Origin: Clostridia bacterium
Lineage (GTDB): Bacteria > Bacillota > Clostridia > Lachnospirales > Cellulosilyticaceae
Direction of reading: 5' to 3'
Length of the DNA stretch: 13,222 nucleotides
Assembly (NCBI GenBank): GCA_029256345.1
Contig: JAQSYC010000026.1
Coordinates: 1-13,222, forward strand
Positions 5,517 to 12,200 of this stretch are shown piece by piece. The position numbers were made by a program, and so were the translations under genes. How positions within the stretch are numbered: the stretch's first letter is position 1; every line of letters begins with the position of its first letter. The notes beneath the pieces are model-generated. The model had not been told where the DNA came from. It was given only the letters and a program-made list of their open reading frames with translations, and searched no databases.

Positions 5517-6851
5517 ATGTTTCATACAGTACAATTATCCAAATCTGATCCCACTCCTCTTTATATACAGCTTGCCTCTGAAATAGCTAGACTTATACAG
5601 GGTGATATTTTTCCTGGAGGCTTTAAATTACCCTCTATCCGTGGTTTATCTAGGCAGCTCACCATTAATCGTGATACGGTTGTAAGTGCTTATAAACTTC
5701 TTGAAAATCAAGGTCTAGTAGAATCTTACGTCGGAAAAGGCACTTATGTTGTCTTAAAAGAAAATACCACCCTATCGGCTGAAACTTCCAAGGAGCTTAA
5801 CAATATCTATTGCAGTACCCTAGGTTTTTCAAAAGATCTTTTTCCTACTTCCTTGTGTATCAATCTAGCCCATACCATTATCACCGAAGAAGGCTGGGGA
5901 GCTTTTAGCGATCCTTTATTCCGTGAAAGAAATCTGCTCAAACAAAATGCCTGCTGTTTTCTGGAATGTGCTGGCATCACAGCCAACGCTGCTCAACTGC
6001 GCGTTATCAAACAGTATACGGACTTTTTGCTGTCTCTTTTTAAATATTCGCCTAAAAAAGGTATCTGCATAGAAGCCTTTAGTGACCTCACTTATTCTTC
6101 TTATTTGCGCTCTATTGGTGCCAAAATCCACGAAATTCCCATCAATCAAGAGGGCTTAGATCTAGATAAACTTGAAAAACAGCTGCGTTCTGGTACTATC
6201 GGATATATCTTTTTATCTACTTACCTCCAAAATCCAACAGGTATATGCTATTCTGAGTCTGTTAAATTAAAACTCATTGAATTGGCTCATGCCTATGACT
6301 GCTATATTGTAGAAGATGGTACCTTTAGTGAATTTTCCTGTACCCCTGAACACCTACGGCCACTGTTTAATCATTTTTCTAAAGAAAGGGTTATTTATAT
6401 CTATCACTTTTCTAAAGTGTATCTCCCCTACCTTGGGTATAGTTTTATACTTCTTCCCATCTCTATGATCAAATCAATGCCTGATGAAACATCTTGCAGC
6501 TTTAACGAATACTTGCTTCGTTATTATTTACAGTCCAGCTTTTTAAAAGCCAACCAACAGTGGATGTTAGACTCTTGCAGTGAAAAGTATACTAAACTTT
6601 ATTTGGGTTTATCTTCTTTAAAAGATCAGGTAACCCTTTATGGCTCTCATGGTGGACTATTTTTTTGGATTAAGCCCCTTAGGTTATCCTGCCTGGAAGT
6701 CTGCAAGCTCTTTATCCAACATAACATTATTATTTCTCCTGGCAGTCTTTTTACATACTCAGGGAAAACTGATTATTTTCGCCTCTCCATCCCGCATCTT
6801 ACCCTCAAACATATCGATGAAATTATCAAACTGGTGGAGCTATCCCTTTAA
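5517..6851 (+). CDS. MocR/GabR-family regulator: GntR winged helix fused to a divergent aminotransferase-like domain
   Basis: Probable DNA-binding regulator sensing an amine, amino acid or PLP-related ligand; the target is unknown. 444 residues from ATG 5517 (AAAGGGGG about 5 bases upstream); the in-frame ATG at 5466 lacks a ribosome binding site. The GntR winged helix covers about 8-80 (PLYIQLASEIARLI, LPSIRGLSRQL, NRDTVVSAYKLLENQGLV, VGKGTYV). The fold-type I aminotransferase region has NPTG (239-242), VEDGTFSEF (265-273), FSK with the presumptive PLP lysine K300, and YFRLSIP (420-426). Odd: the tyrosine usual in the EDxY motif is Thr269, and the arginine seven residues after the lysine (a phosphate ligand in GabR) is replaced by a shortened PYLGY. 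The GxQ and LR motifs of the aminotransferase core are also hard to find. It stands alone between two terminators, with no pdxST or transporter beside it on its strand. Confidence 0.85.
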   Translation: MFHTVQLSKSDPTPLYIQLASEIARLIQGDIFPGGFKLPSIRGLSRQLTINRDTVVSAYKLLENQGLVESYVGKGTYVVLKENTTLSAETSKELNNIYCSTLGFSKDLFPTSLCINLAHTIITEEGWGAFSDPLFRERNLLKQNACCFLECAGITANAAQLRVIKQYTDFLLSLFKYSPKKGICIEAFSDLTYSSYLRSIGAKIHEIPINQEGLDLDKLEKQLRSGTIGYIFLSTYLQNPTGICYSESVKLKLIELAHAYDCYIVEDGTFSEFSCTPEHLRPLFNHFSKERVIYIYHFSKVYLPYLGYSFILLPISMIKSMPDETSCSFNEYLLRYYLQSSFLKANQQWMLDSCSEKYTKLYLGLSSLKDQVTLYGSHGGLFFWIKPLRLSCLEVCKLFIQHNIIISPGSLFTYSGKTDYFRLSIPHLTLKHIDEIIKLVELSL

Positions 6852-6860
6852 TGGGTGTAT

Positions 6861-6900
6861 AAAAAAACTGACAGAGATTAGATGCTCTGCCAGTTTTTTT
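6861..6900. terminator. Bidirectional terminator between convergent genes
   Basis: AAAAAAACTG-A-CAGAG (6861-6876) pairs with CTCTG-C-CAGTTTTTTT (6885-6900) around an eight-base loop, with one A/C mismatch. The A-run and T-run flank the stem symmetrically, so it can stop the plus-strand regulator and the minus-strand molybdopterin-binding gene, whose stop codon (6901-6899) lies in the T-run. Confidence 0.88.
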
Positions 6901-7939
6901 ATTTCCCCATAGGGCAAATGGGGTATCTGCACTCGCTGCAGCCATAGCAAAATCCCCCATGGGCCATAGCAAGCATATCTCTTTTGGTCACTTCTTCTTC
7001 TGCAAAAAGCCTAGGCAACACAAGGTCTAAAACAGTAATCTTACGATACATCCCACAGGCTGGCACCCCTAAAATAGGTACGTTGGCTTTTTTCTCCCCC
7101 TTTTTATGTGCATAAGCTAACATAAACATAGCTCCTGGAAGAACGGGGGATCCATAGGTTACTACCTGATCTGCAATTTCTCTTATGGCTGTCGGTGTCA
7201 AATCATCAGCATCTACGGCCATCCCTCCCGATACCATGATAAGCTCTGCTCCTTGGTCAATGAGCTGGAGTATACGTTGTTTAATCACTTCTTGATCATC
7301 TGGAGCATACAGTGTATCCACTATTTCTCCCCCTAAAGCCTTAGCTTTATCTCGTAATACGGCTCCAAACTTGTCCTCTATGATTTTGTAATATACCTCT
7401 GACCCTGTCACCAAAATACCAACCTGCAGCGCCTTTAAAGGAATCACCTCTATGACAGCTTTTTCATTTTGGCACAGATGTTCTACCTTTTCTAGCTTGT
7501 CTTTTTTAATAATTAAGGGAATCACTTTAGTCCCTGCCACCAACTGGTCTTTTTGAACCACTGTGTTAGTATGGCAGGTGGATAAGATAATGCCCTCTAT
7601 TTCATTAATCTCCATCAATACCTCTGTATTGATCTTTAGTAATCCTCTTTGAGAGGCTTTTATTTGAACTTTTGCTTCAGTGGGTTCTGTAAGATACAGA
7701 CCTTCCCCTATACAGGCTCCAGCCAGTCTTGCAGCTGCTTCATCTTCGTGAAGCTCATCTTCATTCAGATGGATAATATTCAGATGATATTTACCCATGC
7801 TCTTTAAAATATCAATATCTTTTTCCTGAATAATATAGCCTTTTTTGTACCGTACTCCCTTAAACTCCTCAGGAATAACCTGCGTGAGATCATGGGCCAG
7901 TACTGTTCCAATAGCTTCTTCCACTTTAACTTTCATCAT
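6899..7939 (-). CDS. Molybdopterin-binding protein (MoCF/MoeA-like) with C-terminal cysteine cluster
   Basis: 346 residues. The C-terminal half is a MoCF-biosynthesis-type domain (about 170-312): VGILVTGSEVYYK (173-185), a glycine-rich metal/pterin loop VSGGMAVDADDLTPTAI (236-252), GSPVLPGAMFMLA (263-275) and LGVPACGMYRK (290-300). The N-terminal half (1-165) resembles the MoeA-like region of clostridial molybdopterin-binding proteins. The tail has C331-x2-C334-x2-C337-x4-C342-P, a ferredoxin-like spacing that could hold an Fe-S cluster or zinc. It is not a full MoeA, so a role in handling or maturing molybdenum cofactor is inferred rather than shown. ATG 7939 has AAAGGGGGAG just upstream; a second ATG follows immediately. 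It begins 31 bases after the XRE-cupin gene and is likely cotranscribed with it. Confidence 0.85.
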   Translation of the reverse strand: MMKVKVEEAIGTVLAHDLTQVIPEEFKGVRYKKGYIIQEKDIDILKSMGKYHLNIIHLNEDELHEDEAAARLAGACIGEGLYLTEPTEAKVQIKASQRGLLKINTEVLMEINEIEGIILSTCHTNTVVQKDQLVAGTKVIPLIIKKDKLEKVEHLCQNEKAVIEVIPLKALQVGILVTGSEVYYKIIEDKFGAVLRDKAKALGGEIVDTLYAPDDQEVIKQRILQLIDQGAELIMVSGGMAVDADDLTPTAIREIADQVVTYGSPVLPGAMFMLAYAHKKGEKKANVPILGVPACGMYRKITVLDLVLPRLFAEEEVTKRDMLAMAHGGFCYGCSECRYPICPMGK

Positions 7940-7970
7940 GACGACTCCCCCTTTAACTTATGCATTTGCT

Positions 7971-8507
7971 CTAGAAGCGCGGCGGTGTGATAGTCGATAC
8001 AAAAATTAAATCTTCTTCTCCTATACTTACAATCTTATGAGGAAGACTGGCAAAATAGTAAATGGTATCACCTTCTTCTAATACATACTCATCCTCTCCA
8101 ATAATAATCCACATTTTTCCTTTTAACACATGATTAATTTCTTCTCCTGGGTGAGTCAAAGGCTCTTCACAGGTCATTGCACCTGGCTCTAATTGACCAA
8201 TAAACATTTCCATCTGCCTATTTAAGTCAGGGGATAATAATTCATATGTCACATGAGAGTTATTAAACTTAAGCTGCTGTCTTTGATTTTTTTTAACTAC
8301 AGGACTTTTTTTGGTTTCATCTAATAGAAAGTAAAAAACAGCCACTTCCAATGCTTCTGCAATTTTACGAAGTGAGGTAATAGAAGGTTCTGATATGTCC
8401 CTTTCTATCTGACTCAAAAACCCTGGCGTTAGATTAGTCCTCTCTGCCAGTTCTTTTAAATTCATTCCCATCTGCAGTCGTCTTTCTCTAATTTTATCCC
8501 CTATCAT
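7971..8507 (-). CDS. XRE-family transcriptional regulator with C-terminal cupin domain
   Basis: Cytoplasmic one-component regulator of 178 residues. A Cro/C1-type helix-turn-helix occupies about 5-62 (IRERRLQMGMNLKELAERT, then TPGFLSQIERDISEPSITSL). A cupin_2 beta-barrel covers about 105-175 (HPGEEINHVLKGKMWI, VLEEGDTIYYFASLPHKI) and would bind a small ligand or metal. The HTH-linker-cupin architecture and length match the PuuR-like family that controls catabolism or transport of small nitrogenous compounds. ATG 8507 is preceded by AGGAAG with 5 bases between. It sits between the ABC transporter operon and the molybdopterin-binding gene on the same strand, so its likely targets are these neighbours and itself. 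Confidence 0.9.
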   Translation of the reverse strand: MIGDKIRERRLQMGMNLKELAERTNLTPGFLSQIERDISEPSITSLRKIAEALEVAVFYFLLDETKKSPVVKKNQRQQLKFNNSHVTYELLSPDLNRQMEMFIGQLEPGAMTCEEPLTHPGEEINHVLKGKMWIIIGEDEYVLEEGDTIYYFASLPHKIVSIGEEDLIFVSTITPPRF

Positions 8508-8532
8508 ATGTTCTTCCTTTTATTCCTTATTT

Positions 8533-8661
8533 TTATCCTAGTTTATCACACTTTATATGACTTTTGTAGTGCAGCATCACTTCTATATGTGGTACATCTT
8601 CTATACCAATTAGTTGACGTTCCTTAATGTCATGATTCTTTCTCTTGCCTATCGCTCTTCT
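8533..8661 (-). pseudogene. Possible 5'-truncated coding remnant between the permease and XRE-cupin genes
   Basis: A minus-strand frame stays open for 42 codons and ends at TAA (8535-8533). It has no ATG, GTG or TTG ahead of an internal GTG-ATG pair. Its second half reads protein-like (IGIEDVPHIEVMLHYKSHIK) with codons like those of neighbouring genes. It overlaps the permease 3' end out of frame. I do not recognise the peptide. A chance open frame in 141 bases is quite possible, so this is only flagged. Confidence 0.15.
8568..8609 (-). promoter_or_regulatory. Candidate promoter and operator ahead of the XRE-cupin gene
   Basis: On the minus strand TTGGTA (8609-8604) and TATAGA (8587-8582) are 16 bases apart. 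The interrupted inverted repeat AGTG-N6-CACT (8581-8568) starts directly after the -10, where an autorepressor could bind. Each element is weak alone. The 141-base gap has no terminator, so read-through from the transporter genes is equally possible. Confidence 0.25.
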
Positions 8662-9581
8662 CTAAAATAAGCATTCCCTAAAGCTTTAGGAGGGGATGCC
8701 TTACTTCCTTTATGAAAACCACCTATTACCAAAACTAAAATGGTTACAATATACGGTACCATATCTACAAAATACTGATTGATATGTACTCCGGCACCTT
8801 GCAGCCTAAGCCCTAATATGTCCAGACCGCCAAATAAAACGCCTCCTAAAATAGCTTTCATTGGGTTCCAGCCTATGAATATAATGAGAGCCACCGCAAT
8901 CCACCCTCTGCCTGCCGTTATGCCGTCCTGCCAAGCCGGGACATAAACAAGCGGTAAAAAAGCTCCGCCAAGTCCGCAAAAAGCCCCGCCGATTACGATA
9001 TGGGTATACTTATATAAGTTAACTGCTATCCCCGCAGCATCTGCTGCTGCTGGATTTTCTCCTACCATCCGTGCATTAAGCCCCCACTGCGTATAGGCAA
9101 AATAAATAAATAATATAATGGCGCTTACATACCCAAGATAAACAAAACTACTTTGATTAAAAACGGCTTCTCCAATAACAGGTATGTCTGCTAAAAGGGG
9201 GACTCTTACAGGTGCAAAGCTTGCTTTAAGTTTATTAGATACAATCTGCCCTACCATGCTTTGACCTAAAAAGCTGGAAAACCCTGTACCGAATATGGTT
9301 AAAGCTAAACCTGTTACTACTTGATTCGCGTGAAAGGAGATAGTCAGAACCGCATAAATCAGTGCTCCCAGCGCTCCTGCCGCCATTGCTCCTGCCAAGG
9401 CTATAAAGGCATTGTCTGTTTTAAAACCCAGCATAAAACCAATAATAGCTCCCATCAGCATCATGCCCTCAACACCCAGGTTCAGATGTCCGACTTTTTC
9501 ATTTAAAATGCCTCCCAAAGTAGCAAATAACAAAGGGGTTCCTGCTATAACTGCGGCTGCTAGAAATAAACCTATGTTCAT
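8649..9581 (-). CDS. ABC transporter permease, BMP/nucleoside class (NupQ-like)
   Basis: Second inner-membrane subunit of a BMP-dependent importer. 310 residues, strongly hydrophobic, with about eight or more membrane segments. The conserved cytoplasmic coupling stretch near the N-terminus reads NEKVGHLNLGVEGMMLMGA (27-45), typical of NupQ/YufQ-type permeases, and NARMVGENPAAADAAGI (about 169-185) matches the second family motif. Its ATG (9581) overlaps the stop of the preceding permease by four bases (ATGA), which indicates translational coupling. AAAAAGGGGG lies just upstream. By family, likely substrates are nucleosides or related purines; sequence alone cannot decide. Confidence 0.9.
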   Translation of the reverse strand: MNIGLFLAAAVIAGTPLLFATLGGILNEKVGHLNLGVEGMMLMGAIIGFMLGFKTDNAFIALAGAMAAGALGALIYAVLTISFHANQVVTGLALTIFGTGFSSFLGQSMVGQIVSNKLKASFAPVRVPLLADIPVIGEAVFNQSSFVYLGYVSAIILFIYFAYTQWGLNARMVGENPAAADAAGIAVNLYKYTHIVIGGAFCGLGGAFLPLVYVPAWQDGITAGRGWIAVALIIFIGWNPMKAILGGVLFGGLDILGLRLQGAGVHINQYFVDMVPYIVTILVLVIGGFHKGSKASPPKALGNAYFREER

Positions 9582-10663
9582 ATCGTATGTCCCCCTTTTT
9601 CTGAGTGTAGTGTATATTTATAAAAAACGATTTTATACTGGATAAAAAACTGACTCCCTAATACACAAAATAAAATCATAGCCTGAATAATATCCGCTGC
9701 TGATTGTGGTATTTGAAAAGCCGTTTGGATATAGGCACCCCCCTGTATTAAAACAGCGAATAAAACAGCTACAATAGCTATGATTGGAGCACTTAAACCC
9801 GACAGCCATGCTACAATAATAGCACTGTATCCCATGCCTCCTGCCACTTCCATATTGAGGGTATTACTTACTGCTGATGCCTCAATCATTCCACTAAGTC
9901 CCGCTAAAGCTCCGCTTATAAATATAGCTATTAAAATAACATTTTTTACATGAATCCCTGCATACCTTGCTGTGTTCTCACTTTCTCCAAGTACAGTAAT
10001 CTCATAACCCTTTTTAGTATGATTAAGAAATATATAGATAATGATAACGAGTATCAGTGCTAGAATCCACCCTATATGAACCCCAAATACATTTGGCAAA
10101 GTCGCTGAGTCCTTAAAGTTAGCTACTTTAGGAAATCCCAGAGAACTTGGATCTTTCCAAGGGCCATACTGTAGATAGATAATCCATTTAAGAGCGATGT
10201 AATTCATCATTAAAGTAATAATTGTCTCGTTCGTATTAAACTGTGCCTTTAGATAACCTGGTATAAGGCCCCAGAGACCACCACAAATCATGCCTGCTAT
10301 TATCATCATCGTAAGAACAACCACCTTAGGCAGATAATCAAAATTCAGCGCCATATACGATGCTCCAAAAGCACCCATAAGTATTTGACCTTCAGCTCCG
10401 ATATTCCAAAATTTCATTTTAAAAGCTACAGCTATTCCCAAAGCTGTTATAAGAAGAGGAATGACTTTAACAAGTGTTTCTTTTAGTCTATAAGGGGTTC
10501 CAAGTGCACCTTCAAGCATGGAGAAATAAACCTTAAACGGATTATGTCCAATAGCCATAATGAAAAGACTTGTTATCACAAGTGCTGCCAATATAGCTCC
10601 CATTTGTATCCAGACCTTTTTCCTTTTACTGCACTCAGGCGTTTTTATAACTTTTATTCCCAC
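9578..10663 (-). CDS. ABC transporter permease, BMP/nucleoside class (NupP-like)
   Basis: First inner-membrane subunit of the importer. 361 residues from the proposed GTG start at 10663. The open frame reaches an ATG at 10690 (370 residues), but that ATG has no ribosome binding site, whereas AAGGAGGAG lies eight bases before the GTG. A short basic N-terminus leads to the first membrane helix (VWIQMGAILAALVITSLFIM). Family motifs: FKMKFWNIGAEGQILMGAF (coupling region) and TVLGESENTARYAGI. About nine to ten hydrophobic segments follow the branched-chain/BMP permease pattern. The gene overlaps the 3' end of the ATPase gene by 29 bases and the next permease by four, so the three are one translational unit. 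Confidence 0.88.
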   Translation of the reverse strand: MGIKVIKTPECSKRKKVWIQMGAILAALVITSLFIMAIGHNPFKVYFSMLEGALGTPYRLKETLVKVIPLLITALGIAVAFKMKFWNIGAEGQILMGAFGASYMALNFDYLPKVVVLTMMIIAGMICGGLWGLIPGYLKAQFNTNETIITLMMNYIALKWIIYLQYGPWKDPSSLGFPKVANFKDSATLPNVFGVHIGWILALILVIIIYIFLNHTKKGYEITVLGESENTARYAGIHVKNVILIAIFISGALAGLSGMIEASAVSNTLNMEVAGGMGYSAIIVAWLSGLSAPIIAIVAVLFAVLIQGGAYIQTAFQIPQSAADIIQAMILFCVLGSQFFIQYKIVFYKYTLHSEKGGHTI

Positions 10664-12185
10664 TATAGTCTCCTCCTTCTTCCTGTACATGCCCTGCCAT
10701 CATAAGTCCTAAAGCCTCTTTTGTTATTTCTCTGGCATTTACAAGCCCTGTTACCTTTCCGTCACATAAAACAAGTATCCTATCGCTGATCTGCATTAGT
10801 ACATCTAAGTCTTCTCCAACAAATAAGATTGAAACACCTTTTTGCTTTTCTTTATTAAGTAAGTCATAAATTTGATAAGCAGCTCCTATATCAAGTCCTC
10901 TGACTGGATAAGACGTAACAAGTACATCAGGACTTAGAGCCAATTCCCGTCCGATGAGCACCTTTTGAATATTACCTCCTGAAAGCTGTTTAACAGGATG
11001 ATCAATACCTGGTGTCTTTACTTCTAATGTATGAATGAGGTTATTCGCTTTATCTTTAAGACCTTTTCTATTAACTAACAAACCTTGTTGTATATAATAT
11101 TCCTTTAAAAGCAGATTATCTACGATACCCATATTGCCAACAAGCCCCATTCCTAACCGATCTTCTGGTACAAAACCGATATGAATACCCCTGTTATAGA
11201 TTTCTCTTGGGCTTTTGCCTTCTAAATGCTGCTCTTTAAAAATCAGCTCACCGCTGCTTATTTTACTGGTACCGCATAGGGCTTCACACAGCTCTTTTTG
11301 TCCACTGCCAGCTACCCCTGCTACACCTAGGATTTCTCCTGTATTCATTACAAAACTCACCTGATCTAATACACTTACATTTTCTTTGTCTTTAACTGTT
11401 AGGTTATTAACTTTATAAATGGGTTCTCCAAAAGCTACTTTATAATTTTGTATGGCTAAATCAGTAGGTCTGCCCACCATCAGCTCAACCAGTTGTGTGG
11501 GAGTTGTCTCGGCTATTTTAACAGTTGCAACGTTTTCGCCTCTTCTAAGTACACTTACCTTGTCACATATAGCCATCACTTCATGAAGCTTGTGGGTAAT
11601 CAAGATAACCGCACAGTCTTGCTCCTTCATCTTGCGTATAATATTAAATAACCGTTCTACCTCTTGAGGAGTAAGTACTGCTGTAGGTTCATCCAAAATA
11701 AGAATATCTGCCCCTTGATAAAGCACTTTGATAATCTCCAACATTTGTTTTTCTCCTACTGACATGTCTTCTACTCTTTTTGACAGCTCTACCTTTAAAT
11801 CATATTTCTCACATAAACTTAGGATTTTATCTTCAATATGTTTATGAGTGGTAAACCATGTATCTCTTTTACCTGCTATTATATTTTCTTTGGCGGTAAA
11901 GCTTTCTACCAATTTAAAATGCTGATGTACCATGCCTATGCCATATTCTATGGCCTGCTTTGGCGAAGTAAGCTGCACTCTTTTTCCTCTTATATAAATA
12001 TAACCGCCATCAGGACTATAAAGTCCTGACAGCATGTTAACAAGGGTGCTTTTACCCGCGCCATTCTCTCCCAGCAGTGCATGAATCTCTCCTTTTTGAA
12101 CAGTTAGATTGACCTTTTCATTGGCCACCACTGTTCCAAAAGTCTTTGTAATACCTTTTAATTCAACCGCAACTGTTTGATTCAT
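10635..12185 (-). CDS. ABC transporter ATP-binding protein with two nucleotide-binding domains (NupO-like)
   Basis: Energises the importer on the cytoplasmic face. 516 residues, the normal size for sugar/nucleoside double-ABC ATPases. Domain 1: Walker A GENGAGKST (39-47), Q-loop MVHQHF (85-90), signature SVGEKQ (142-147), Walker B ILILDEPTA (161-169), H-loop ITH. Domain 2 is the usual degenerate partner: Walker A-like GVAGSGQKE (290-298), EDRLGMGL (341-348), signature LSGGNIQ (401-407) and a changed Walker B region LVTSYPVRGLD (422-432), where relatives have a P-T-R-G-L-D core. Only the first site is expected to be fully active. ATG 12185 follows the binding-protein stop after 15 bases; a GAGGGA site is present. 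The 3' end overlaps the permease gene. Confidence 0.93.
   Translation of the reverse strand: MNQTVAVELKGITKTFGTVVANEKVNLTVQKGEIHALLGENGAGKSTLVNMLSGLYSPDGGYIYIRGKRVQLTSPKQAIEYGIGMVHQHFKLVESFTAKENIIAGKRDTWFTTHKHIEDKILSLCEKYDLKVELSKRVEDMSVGEKQMLEIIKVLYQGADILILDEPTAVLTPQEVERLFNIIRKMKEQDCAVILITHKLHEVMAICDKVSVLRRGENVATVKIAETTPTQLVELMVGRPTDLAIQNYKVAFGEPIYKVNNLTVKDKENVSVLDQVSFVMNTGEILGVAGVAGSGQKELCEALCGTSKISSGELIFKEQHLEGKSPREIYNRGIHIGFVPEDRLGMGLVGNMGIVDNLLLKEYYIQQGLLVNRKGLKDKANNLIHTLEVKTPGIDHPVKQLSGGNIQKVLIGRELALSPDVLVTSYPVRGLDIGAAYQIYDLLNKEKQKGVSILFVGEDLDVLMQISDRILVLCDGKVTGLVNAREITKEALGLMMAGHVQEEGGDYSGNKSYKNA
10670..10678 (-). promoter_or_regulatory. Ribosome binding site supporting a GTG start for the NupP-like permease
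   Basis: On the minus strand AAGGAGGAG lies inside the end of the ATPase gene. Its GGAGG (10676-10672) is eight bases before GTG 10663. This is the strongest such site near the candidate starts and argues against ATG 10690. Confidence 0.65.
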
Positions 12186-12200
12186 AGCGTCCCTCTTTTA

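Noticed and set aside
6899..7939. Complete MoeA molybdenum insertase
   Set aside because: Only the MoCF-type domain is clear; the N-terminal half and cysteine tail fit the shorter clostridial molybdopterin-binding proteins better.
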